Below, piece after piece: positions 1 through 8,600 of a DNA stretch of 20,074 bases (the first letter of the stretch is position 1; each line of letters opens with the position of its first letter). The stretch covers positions 1 to 20,074 of IMG/VR virus record IMGVR_UViG_3300030419_000575; one strand, given 5' to 3'. A program made the position numbers and the translations under genes. A model generated the notes under the pieces. It made no database searches, had not been told where the DNA came from, and saw only the letters and a list, made by a program, of their open reading frames with translations. The DNA comes from a virus.

Positions 1-88
1 GTAAGTCAAGTGTTTCGTTATATTGATCTACAAGGATTTGTAATTCAGCTTGTAGTTCTTCTTGTTTTGCTTGGATGGTATGTGTCAT
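1..88 (-). CDS. Partial small hypothetical protein, probable coiled coil
   Basis: The reading frame starts with ATG at 88 and stays open to the window edge, giving 29 residues beginning MTHTIQAKQEELQAELQ. Leucine and isoleucine spacing among Glu, Gln and Lys suggests an amphipathic helix or coiled coil. The start lies one base after the stop codon of the preceding fibre gene, and a weak AGAGG Shine-Dalgarno sits about 10 bases upstream inside that gene's end, so the two are probably co-translated. Small coiled-coil proteins are common next to fibre genes in marine phages, but I cannot assign a function. The C-terminus lies outside the window. Confidence 0.7.
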   Translation of the reverse strand, partial: MTHTIQAKQEELQAELQILVDQYNETLDL

Positions 89-89
89 T

Positions 90-386
90 TTATTTTGCCT
101 CTAGGGCGGTTACTTTTGTTTCAAGGGTTTCGATTTTTGCAACAGCTCCTTGTAAAGCGGCTGTTAATAGAGGGACAAGTTTAGATTGGTCTATACCTTG
201 CATTCGTTCACCATCTTTCTCTCCAGTTATAGCTTCTGGTACTGCAGGTGTGACTTCATGAGCAAAGAAACCATCAACTGTTTTAGAAGGTTCAGATTTA
301 AAGTTAAATCTATATGGTTTAAGAAGTTTTAATCTTGTTATAGCATTAGTTATTGCTACCTGATTTTCTTTTAATCTATAATCAGA
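90..386 (-). other. Peptidase S74 domain of second fibre
   Basis: This region encodes residues 396-493. It begins with the canonical SDYRLK motif, whose Ser and Lys are five residues apart as in endosialidase chaperones. It continues through GFFAHEV and ends in the heptad-like AKIETLETKVTALEAK. Self-cleavage before Ser396 is predicted from the family and not observed. Confidence 0.85.
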
Positions 387-1571
387 ACTTGTATTATAAG
401 CAGTACTATTTGTACCTGTAATATCAATACTTCCAGCATCTGCTTGAGTTGTGCCATCTGTATATCCATATCTAAATCTAATCGCTTCACCACCACCAAT
501 AATATTCACTTCTGAATGATCATTAGATTTAACGTAGATTCTACCTGTTCCAGTAAGGTTAATACCTGTATTATTTCCAGTATCTACAGCTAAAGCATCA
601 ACAGTAGTACCTATATTTAGCTGGCCACCTGATGTGATACGCATCCTCTCACTACCTAATGCACCTGTATGGAATCTAACAAAATCTGCTGTCTCACCAT
701 ATGTACCTATAGATAGGCCATAATCAGTATCATTTTCACAGAAAATAGTAGCAATTCTAGCACCATCATCTCCATCTTTAAAGTCAATGCAACCAGATTT
801 AGTATCACCTGTACCTTTAAATACGATAGTTTCTACACCTGTGCCAAATTGAGCTGGTGCTACTCCTAAACCAAGACTACCTACAAACTGAGTTCCGTTT
901 AAATGCGTTGAGAGCCTTAGGTTGTTATTGTGATGAAGATCTACGCTTCCATCTTTTGTAGATTTAACAGTCCAATGTTGTTGACCGTCTAAAAATCCAA
1001 TTTCAGTTGCACCGTTACCATAGATATATCCGGCAATACCTGATGAATTAGAGAATTTTGTCCAAACACTTGTCGCTGTTGCATCTTGAATATCAACTCC
1101 TGTTTCACTTGTAGAAAGCTTTAGTTCGTTGTTATGGTAAAGTTCTATTGCTCCATCAGTTATTACTTTAACTCCAGTTTCTCCAGCTTTAGGATTTAGA
1201 TATATATCACCATCTGTACATTGAAGTTTCACATCACCAACTGGTGCTTCAAACCAGTTAGTAGTGGAACTAGATTCATGATAGATTTTTAAATCACTAC
1301 CAGTACCAAATATTGCTTTTTGATTATCTAACCATTTAACATCAGCATCTAAGTCTTCTATATGCTCAGCACCTACTGCATCATCTGCAATTTTAGCCCC
1401 TGTGACAGAATCTGCTGCTAGTTCAGAAGTATCAACTGCTCCTGTTGCAATTTGAGTAGCAGTAATAGTGTTATTAGCAATATGTGCGGCATCAATAGAT
1501 GCGTTTACATAATGTTCTGAATCAATTGCATCGTCTGCAATACTGTTCTTACTTATTTTTGTTAATGCCAT
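90..1571 (-). CDS. Second tail fibre-like protein with S74 intramolecular chaperone
   Basis: This 493-residue protein is a probable trimeric host-recognition fibre. It starts MALTKISKNS and goes straight into decapeptide repeats (about residues 11-72). Next come fibre motifs also found in the neighbouring fibre: GTGSDLKIYH near residue 90, and LYHNNELKLST and LHHNNNLRLST cassettes. The C-terminal 98 residues match the peptidase S74 chaperone: SDYRLKEN with cleavage Ser396 and Lys401, then GFFAHEV (434-440), then a heptad tail. In this family the chaperone trims itself off after trimer folding, which would leave about 395 residues. It lacks the T7-type virion-attachment domain, so it must bind the particle differently, perhaps through the first fibre or an adaptor. 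A clear GGAGG Shine-Dalgarno supports the start. Paralogy with the upstream fibre is inferred from shared repeats and C-termini. Confidence 0.88.
   Translation of the reverse strand: MALTKISKNSIADDAIDSEHYVNASIDAAHIANNTITATQIATGAVDTSELAADSVTGAKIADDAVGAEHIEDLDADVKWLDNQKAIFGTGSDLKIYHESSSTTNWFEAPVGDVKLQCTDGDIYLNPKAGETGVKVITDGAIELYHNNELKLSTSETGVDIQDATATSVWTKFSNSSGIAGYIYGNGATEIGFLDGQQHWTVKSTKDGSVDLHHNNNLRLSTHLNGTQFVGSLGLGVAPAQFGTGVETIVFKGTGDTKSGCIDFKDGDDGARIATIFCENDTDYGLSIGTYGETADFVRFHTGALGSERMRITSGGQLNIGTTVDALAVDTGNNTGINLTGTGRIYVKSNDHSEVNIIGGGEAIRFRYGYTDGTTQADAGSIDITGTNSTAYNTSSDYRLKENQVAITNAITRLKLLKPYRFNFKSEPSKTVDGFFAHEVTPAVPEAITGEKDGERMQGIDQSKLVPLLTAALQGAVAKIETLETKVTALEAK
1356..1541 (-). repeat. 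Decapeptide repeats at N-terminus of second fibre
   Basis: Residues 11-72 form about six ten-residue units, such as IADDAIDSEH, IATGAVDTSE and LAADSVTGAK. The unit and its phase match the repeats in the upstream fibre gene, so this segment probably derives from the same duplicated module. Confidence 0.8.
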
Positions 1572-1574
1572 AGT

Positions 1575-1901
1575 TTATGCTGCCTCCAGTGCTGCGACTT
1601 TTGTTTCAAGGGTTTCGATTTTAGCTATAGCTTCTTGTAAAGCTTTTATAATAATTGGATCCCATGCTTGTTTAATACCTTTCTTCATAACTGGCGTATC
1701 TCCTTCTTTAGCTATATTATGTTCAGTTATTAAAGAAGGGAATACTTCTTCTACTTCTTGAGCTATAAAACCAAGTTTTTTATATTTATATTGTTCTGGA
1801 TGATAAGAAGATTTCCAATTAAAGTTACGTACTTTTAGTTTTTTAATATCTTCTAATTTAGAAGTAGCATCAACAATATTTTCTTTTAATGTTTCATCAG
1901 A
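1575..1901 (-). other. Peptidase S74 domain of first fibre
   Basis: This region encodes residues 1232-1339. It begins SDETLKENI, contains GFIAQEVEEVFP and ends AKIETLETKVAALEAA. The predicted autocleavage serine and lysine keep the five-residue spacing of the family. The tail is nearly identical to that of the second fibre. Confidence 0.85.
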
Positions 1902-4900
1902 AGATAACGTTCCGTCATCCGCAGTCCATACGTCTCCAGATGAGTAAACTGCAAATTTAGAACCAACATTATCTTGACCATAGAGGAAATAATCACTACC
2001 GTTATCAGGAGCATCGTCTGAGAAAAAAATTAAAATTCCATTCGGATCGCTATTATTAGAATGTTCAACAGTTAAAGCAGAGACATTACCATTATTACTC
2101 TGTAAGACATGACGATCAAGAGTTGTAAAATCTGAATCAGTCCTTAACCCATGAGCATGTAAAAATCCTGTAACTTTTGCTCCATCGTCATCTGTCTCAA
2201 ACTTCAAGCCATCATTATATTTAAGTCCTACAGCACCGCCTTCAATAGCATACATCAAGGTGTCAGTACCTGCTGCATTTTGTACAGTAAATTGATTAGA
2301 TCTAAGTCTTAATTCACCTGTACCTGAATCTTCTATATAACTGTGGTCTCCATCGTGGTAGATCTGTAGATCATTGCCAGTACCTACATATAATATAGCG
2401 TCATCAACTAGTTTTGCATTCCCTAGTATATCAAGTCGAGTATTAGCTTGACATGAAATAACTCCATCGGACGCCATGCGCATCACTTCTTTTGCTGTAT
2501 TACTAGATTCTAATTGAAAAGTTATATCATTTGAACCTGCTCCCTTCCTGACTGATGCAATTTGTGCAGTAGCAGCAGAAGTATCACCAGCAGTTAAACG
2601 TAATGCTGCATATGTATCAGTTGTATCTGATAAGTTCTGGACTTGATAACCGCACTGTGTTGTATCTGTAGCACTATAAGTATTAGTAGCGGTAAATTTC
2701 TGTGTAGCAATTTTACCTGTTATTTCTATACCATCATCAGTAGTTTCAAGCGTCTTATCACCATCGTAATAGAGTTCTACGGCATCATCAGGTTTAATGA
2801 TAATTCCGTGATCAGTGCCGAAAACAGGTTGTAGTTGAATTTGACCATTAGTAGCTCCTATATATGTATTATGTCCAGTAGTAGCCCCAACAATGTAGTT
2901 ATTAGAACCATTATGGTATATCTCTAAATCATTACCTGTTCCTAGCCTTAATTTACCTGTATCATTTGGTATATTTACATTACCACTTGAATCTATATTA
3001 AGTCTCTCAGTATTATTATAACCATTAAACTGTAACTTCTCACCAGCAGTTCCGTTGTGATAGATTATATTACCTCTTACTGCATCTGCACCATCTCCAA
3101 ACTTTATTTCACATGTGCCATTATTAGCAGATTGTAATGCTAAAGTAGGGTTAGCTGATGTATTGATTATACTAACAGTAGCATCAGATGTAATACCATT
3201 AGTTACATCAAGAGAACCGGCAATATCTATATTATTTGCTAGTTTAGTTCCATCTACAGCATCGTTAGCTATATGAACTGTGTCTATACTTCCGTCTGTA
3301 TAGTGCTCAGAGTCTATAGCATTATCTGCAATCTTCGTACCGTCTACAGCATCTGTAGCAAGCTTAGCAGTTTCAACAGCACCAGATTGTATCTTAGCTG
3401 CACTTACTGTATTATCACTAGGTGTACCAATTGAAACAGTGTCACCTAAGACAACTACAAAATAATCAGATCCAGTAGCTGGTGCGTTAGATAATTTAAG
3501 TGTATTATTACTTATAGCAAAACCTTCACTAGGTGTACTTTCACCAGCATTAGGTTTTTGTATAACACCGTTGATACTGACAATAGTTGACTGAGCATCT
3601 GTGGCTGAAGTAGACATTGTAAAGTCTGTCCTAGACCCATCAAATGCTTCAGTTAATGTTACTATATATGAAGAAGATGAACTCGCTACATCGTCCCATT
3701 CAGAAGTAGTAGCATTATAAACCTTCATTTTGTTGGCAGTTGTATCATAATACAAATCACCAGCATCATTACTAGATCCGGGTGCAGATGAAGCTACACG
3801 ATATCTAGCATTAAAGTCGTTAATATCATCAGATAATTTTTTTATATCATCTTCTTTACCTAATATCTTATGATAGTTATATGTCTGACTTGATCCTGTA
3901 GAGCTAACCATCATACCTACACCAGCAACTAAAGTCTCACTGTAAAGACTAGAAGGTGCTCCGTTAATGGTTACAGTAGAGCCTCCTACAGTTCTACCTG
4001 TAGTACTGACTCCAGATCCATTAAATACTACACCACCTGCATCAGATATAGATATAACTACTCCAGCAACTGGTTGTGTATTAGGGAATAAAACTTCTGT
4101 AGCTATAACTTCAAATCCACCAAATGGTAGTAGTTGTGCTTCTACATAATCAACAACAGCTCCTGAAGTTGGATAATGAACATCACTATCTGTTATGGTA
4201 GCTTGTTTAGTCATACCATCACAAATACCATTGATTTCAGTATTTGTAGCAGCTAAGGCTGTGCTATCTGCAAGTATTGAAGCAGTAGCCCCTTGCATAC
4301 CAGCAAGTACTTTTAATTCAGCATCGGCTATCTTTGCAGTTGTGACTGCATCAGCAGCTATCTTAGCTGTAGTGACTTGTAAATCAGCTATATGAGCTGT
4401 ATCTATACAACCAGCAGTGAAGTGTTCAGAATTAATACAAGTATCATTTAACTTAGTACTATCTATAGCATCGTTAGCTATCTTACCTCTAGTGACTTGT
4501 AAATCACCTATATGATCTGTATCTATTGAGCCATCGACATAATGCTCAGAATTTATAGCATTATCTTCAATTTTAGTTCCATCTATAGCATCGTTAGCTA
4601 TTTCAGCTTTTGCAATAGTACCATTACTTGCAGCAGTTATTCTACCTTGTGCATCTACAGTAAGATCAGTTGCAGTATAAGAACCAGCTGTTACGGATGT
4701 ATTTGCTAATTTAGCTGCTGTAACCTGATCATCAGCTATATGAGCTGTATCAATACAACCAGCAGTGAAATGCTCAGAGTTAATACAAGTATCATTTAAC
4801 TTAGTACTATCTATGATATCTGCTGCTAAGTGTACTCTATCAATAGATCCATCTGCATAGTGTTCAGAATTAATAGTGTTGTCAGCTATTTCAGCCCCTG

Positions 4901-5594
4901 TTACAGCATCAGCTCCAATTTTAGCATTTGTTACAGCATCATCAGCTATCTTAGCTGTAGTAACAGCACTAGTTGCTAGTTTAGCTGTAGTAACTTGTGA
5001 ATCAGCTATATGAGAAGTATCAATACTACCATCTGCTAATTCAGATGAATCAACACAATTTTCAGATAATTCAGTTGCTGTGATTTGATCTGCTAAGCCA
5101 GTTACTACTACATTACCTGTATGATTAGGTAATGTGATAGTTCGATCAGCTGTAGGATCAGCAGCCTCTAATCTAGTTTCATAACTATCATCTGTCGTTC
5201 CTTCAAATGAGACTCCAAAGCCTCCTCCACAAAGCATGTCACCTTGCATAGCTGTATCGCCCAAGGTGCTCATAGCATTGTTATCAACCTCTTGAGCTAC
5301 GTAGAGGATTTGGTCAAAGTTATTATTTAAGTCTTCTGCTTTAATAGCTGAACCAGCATAGAATGTACTTTGTTTATTATCATTACGAGTGTTTCTATAG
5401 ATAATAATTTTATCATTAACTGCTGGTGCAACAGTCATCTGTATTGTCGTAGCATTGGCAAATGAATATGCGGTTATAGCTTGTGTGACACTATTCAATT
5501 TGACTTGAACATCTGTCTTATCTAAATATGGAAATGTAAATGCGAATTGGGTTGTTGACCCATCCCCTGTGTATGTATTTTGTGTGACTGCCAT
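1575..5594 (-). CDS. 17: Tail fibre protein, T7 gp17-like N-terminus with S74 chaperone
   Basis: This is a 1,339-residue main tail fibre; T7 gp17 has 553 residues. Residues 1-110 resemble the T7 tail-fibre N-terminal domain that anchors the fibre to the tail (MAVTQNTYTGDGSTTQFAF, then IIYRNT and AIKAEDLNNNFDQ). Residues 171-300 and 329-424 are decapeptide repeats, separated by a linker containing LTVDAQGRITAASNG. Mid-fibre motifs follow, including GDLYYDTTANKMKVYN, two GTGNDLxIYHxG units and paired ETTDDG-type cassettes. The C-terminal 108 residues are a peptidase S74 chaperone: SDETLKEN with Ser1232 and Lys1237, then GFIAQEV at 1275-1281, then a coiled-coil tail. Cleavage would leave about 1,231 residues. 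The usual Arg of SDxRxK is Thr here. The gene lies 30 bases after the gp16 gene with no clear Shine-Dalgarno, in the gene-17 position of T7. Confidence 0.93.
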   Translation of the reverse strand: MAVTQNTYTGDGSTTQFAFTFPYLDKTDVQVKLNSVTQAITAYSFANATTIQMTVAPAVNDKIIIYRNTRNDNKQSTFYAGSAIKAEDLNNNFDQILYVAQEVDNNAMSTLGDTAMQGDMLCGGGFGVSFEGTTDDSYETRLEAADPTADRTITLPNHTGNVVVTGLADQITATELSENCVDSSELADGSIDTSHIADSQVTTAKLATSAVTTAKIADDAVTNAKIGADAVTGAEIADNTINSEHYADGSIDRVHLAADIIDSTKLNDTCINSEHFTAGCIDTAHIADDQVTAAKLANTSVTAGSYTATDLTVDAQGRITAASNGTIAKAEIANDAIDGTKIEDNAINSEHYVDGSIDTDHIGDLQVTRGKIANDAIDSTKLNDTCINSEHFTAGCIDTAHIADLQVTTAKIAADAVTTAKIADAELKVLAGMQGATASILADSTALAATNTEINGICDGMTKQATITDSDVHYPTSGAVVDYVEAQLLPFGGFEVIATEVLFPNTQPVAGVVISISDAGGVVFNGSGVSTTGRTVGGSTVTINGAPSSLYSETLVAGVGMMVSSTGSSQTYNYHKILGKEDDIKKLSDDINDFNARYRVASSAPGSSNDAGDLYYDTTANKMKVYNATTSEWDDVASSSSSYIVTLTEAFDGSRTDFTMSTSATDAQSTIVSINGVIQKPNAGESTPSEGFAISNNTLKLSNAPATGSDYFVVVLGDTVSIGTPSDNTVSAAKIQSGAVETAKLATDAVDGTKIADNAIDSEHYTDGSIDTVHIANDAVDGTKLANNIDIAGSLDVTNGITSDATVSIINTSANPTLALQSANNGTCEIKFGDGADAVRGNIIYHNGTAGEKLQFNGYNNTERLNIDSSGNVNIPNDTGKLRLGTGNDLEIYHNGSNNYIVGATTGHNTYIGATNGQIQLQPVFGTDHGIIIKPDDAVELYYDGDKTLETTDDGIEITGKIATQKFTATNTYSATDTTQCGYQVQNLSDTTDTYAALRLTAGDTSAATAQIASVRKGAGSNDITFQLESSNTAKEVMRMASDGVISCQANTRLDILGNAKLVDDAILYVGTGNDLQIYHDGDHSYIEDSGTGELRLRSNQFTVQNAAGTDTLMYAIEGGAVGLKYNDGLKFETDDDGAKVTGFLHAHGLRTDSDFTTLDRHVLQSNNGNVSALTVEHSNNSDPNGILIFFSDDAPDNGSDYFLYGQDNVGSKFAVYSSGDVWTADDGTLSSDETLKENIVDATSKLEDIKKLKVRNFNWKSSYHPEQYKYKKLGFIAQEVEEVFPSLITEHNIAKEGDTPVMKKGIKQAWDPIIIKALQEAIAKIETLETKVAALEAA
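1583..1587 (-). promoter_or_regulatory. Shine-Dalgarno of second fibre gene
   Basis: GGAGG on the minus strand lies 11 bases before the ATG at 1571. It sits inside the last codons of the upstream fibre gene. It is one of only a few canonical ribosome binding sites in this window. Confidence 0.7.
3232..3416 (-). repeat. Third decapeptide repeat block of first fibre
   Basis: Translated units include AVETAKLATD, AVDGTKIADN, AIDSEHYTDG and SIDTVHIAND. They match the two upstream blocks after an interruption of roughly 300 residues. Boundaries are approximate. Confidence 0.75.
4323..4610 (-). repeat. Second decapeptide repeat block of first fibre
   Basis: Residues about 329-424 contain roughly nine ten-residue units of the type AIDSTKLNDT and CIDTAHIADL. 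The DNA period is about 30 bp. The block contains one copy of the 84-bp near-identical repeat. Confidence 0.85.
4383..4466 (-). repeat. 84-bp direct repeat, copy A
   Basis: This 84-base segment matches 4731-4814 at 80 of 84 positions by eye. It is offset by 348 bases, an exact multiple of three. Both copies encode the same peptide, which includes TCINSEHFTAGCIDTAHIAD. Confidence 0.9.
4695..5084 (-). repeat. First decapeptide repeat block of first fibre
   Basis: Residues 171-300 divide into 13 ten-residue units in constant register (for example IDTSHIADSQ, VTTAKLATSA, VTNAKIGADA, INSEHFTAGC). The regular hydrophobic positions suggest a stacked beta structure along the fibre shaft; that fold is inference. 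Confidence 0.88.
4731..4814 (-). repeat. 84-bp direct repeat, copy B
   Basis: This is the partner of 4383-4466. The four differences I count fall at synonymous positions (ATA/ATT, CAC/CAT, GAA/GAG, AAT/AAC). Confidence 0.9.
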
Positions 5595-5624
5595 GTGTAC
5601 TTTTAATAGAGATTTCTGGGTAGA

Positions 5625-8600
5625 TTATTTAGCCATTTTTTCAAGTTCTTTGATTTGTTTATGTACTTTTTCTTCTTTACTATATTCACCTTGCATTCTT
5701 AATTGATTGCCTAGTAAATTAGCATTATGTAATGATTCCAAACTAGCAGCTTTAGATCCTAATTTATCGTCAGCTAGTAGGTATGACCAAGCTGTGACTT
5801 TAGCTCTACTAAAGATGAGGTTAATAGGACCATGATGGAAATAAGTTTCAGGAGCATGGATTTTACCCTGTTTTCTGTCCTTCTCCATTCTTAGAATTGA
5901 TTCTATTATACTAGGATTTTTAAATAATTCTGTTAGTTGAGCCTCTACATTTTGTTGGCCCATATGGAATTGATACCTAGATTTAAGATCAGGATGTTCT
6001 TCTAAGGATGCACCACTAGGAGTTGTATTGAAAGTTTGTTTTAATTTTAAACCACTTCTAAATAGTAATTCTCTAGTTTCATTAGTACCTACATTAATAT
6101 TAAATGGTAGTAAACTATCTACTACACGAGGTAGTAATCCTTCATGATATCGTATTTTACTTCCATCTAAAATATCATATTTATAAGGCATTTGTTCACC
6201 AGGAATTAAAGCATCTGCCCAAAGATTACGGTTACCAACAGTCTGCCAGAAACCAGTTTCTAATTCTCTCATTCCAGGTGATAAGAGTTTACCAACTTCA
6301 TTACGTAATCCACTAAGAGGTAGTTGATTATTTGCAAATAAAGCAGCAACTCTTGGTAAATCTTTAAAGTTACTTACCAAGATATCTTGCATTTGCAATA
6401 ATCCTGCCATGAATGATTTGTTAGTAACATTCTGAGCTATAATAAAACCAGCTTTACCGAAATTATCAGAAGCCCATTCTTCACCCATTACCTTTTGTGA
6501 ATCTACCACATCTGCTACAAAACTAAAGAACATATTAAATGGTTCTAAAGATTCATAACTAACATATTTATTACCAATTTTAAATGATCTTGGTTGCCAA
6601 TTTTGTTGTATCCAACTATCTCGTATAGCTCTATCTGGTGGTCCATTTCCTGTTATAGTACCATTTAATGCCATTAATGCAGCTGTACTTGTAAACATAT
6701 ACCCAACTGATACTCTACCACGCATAGTAGCTTGAGCAATTTCAAGATCTTGAGCACTCTTAATACCATACCTAATCATTACTGGATCATCCCAAGCTTT
6801 ATGCATGATATCAGAATTCTCTTTTAAGAATCTGTTAAGTATAGGAGTATGTTTAGTAGTCATCTTTAACGCATTAATACCAGTCTTAGCAAATAAAAAG
6901 AAAGGTCTTAAGAACGGAGCTCTTTGAAAAGCTCTATCAAAATCAGCAGCTATACCTTGTAATTCAGCTGTTAGTTTCGCTTCATCTGCTGCAAATAATG
7001 CTAATTCATCAGTTACTTTACCATCAGCATCAAATACTTTACCTTCAAAAGCGGCTTCTGCAGCCTCTTGTAATTCATGGAAATCAGTATCTGAAATAAT
7101 TTTACCTGATTCTTTTACTCTAGAATAGACATCATTGAATGCTAATTGACGTAATCTACCACGTCCTATTAATTGTGTAAACCCAGCATCTAAGGATCTC
7201 ATAATCCTAGGACCATAACTGAAGATAGGTAATCTATTTAAATCACGTATACTATCAGCCATTATATAAGCAGCTCTTTCACCAGCTGTACCGTTTCGTT
7301 CAAAGAATTTACCCATAGAACGCCATTCAGCGTTATCTTGAGCTTTAGTAAAATCTCTCCAACCATTATTATCTATACCATATGATTGAAAATCAGCAAT
7401 TGCTTTCTTCCAAGCATCATTCCTAGCATCCACCATACCAGATATATTAGCAAAAGCACCACGTAATACTTCATCATTACCTTTCATATAATCCCCTAAA
7501 CTACCTAAAATAGTAGATACTGGCCTCATAATTGTACCTATACCAGTACCAATTAAAGCTCTCATAGGAGTTTTAGGGCCGGACAACATAGAGTTAACAC
7601 CCATTGTTGCCAGTTCATTTAGTATAGCATTTCGTTGGTACTCATTACCGTTTCTATATCCATGTAATCTACGTCTAAAGAATGCATGAAGATCTTTCCA
7701 AGACTGTTTATCACCATTAGTAGTAGCAGCGAAATGAAGAAATGATTGTAACATATCATCATCTATGTCATCTCGTAATAATCGTTTCAACGTAGCAACT
7801 TCATTTGCGGCTGAATCAGATGCTTTCCCTTTTAACTCTACTTCCTCAATAGTTTCTTTTAACTTACCACCAGCATTATGTTTACGTAACTCAAAACTAG
7901 ATAACATACTAGTTTCTTTTCGTAACCTAGCTACACCAGCATAACGTGCTAGTATACCGTCTAATAAAGATCCAGGTGCTGATGTATCAATTTGATCTGC
8001 TACACTTAAAGCAGCTTTTGATAAGTCTCTAGCTTCAGCAAGCATTTGACCTATCAAGACATCAGTAGCAACAAGTTGTGATTTGTTGAGTGTGCCAATT
8101 CCTTCAATAACAGTTGGTTTACCAGCATCTATAGACTTAATGTATTTAATAATATCTTCTTGAGGTACATCTACTAAACGACTATGACCAGAATCATTCA
8201 TAAATTTAATTAGATCAGCAGTTGCTGAAGCAAAATCACTTGCAATTGCTGAAGGCATAGCTTCACCATATAATACTTGATATGCAGGAGAAGCTTCTAA
8301 TGCTTTAGCTATAGAGTTACGTTCTGCTATTGTTGTACCTGGTGCTGAGTATTCAAATCTACGTATCTTAGCTTCACTCGTAGTGCCTCTAGGAGAGCCG
8401 TATTTTTGATCTAGGTTATTCCTTATCTGAACCATATCTCTAACGGCCTTCACGGGCTGTGTAGAGTGCGCTAGAGCTTGATTATCAGTTACATCACCAC
8501 CTCTATAATAAGCAGGGTTCTCTCTAGGTGAACCAGTTTTTAAATCAAGTTCTAATTGTTCTGTAGCAAGTTCAACATTAGCATCGCCTTGTTTTAAAGT

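Noticed and set aside
10-261. Open frame on the plus strand overlapping the fibre C-terminus
   Set aside because: It lies opposite the well supported S74 domain and the start of the small coiled-coil gene. It has no ribosome binding site of note and no recognisable motif.
4323-5084. Regular repeats of about 30 bp that could suggest a CRISPR array
   Set aside because: The repeats are contiguous, degenerate, without spacers and in one reading frame. They encode the decapeptide repeats of a fibre.
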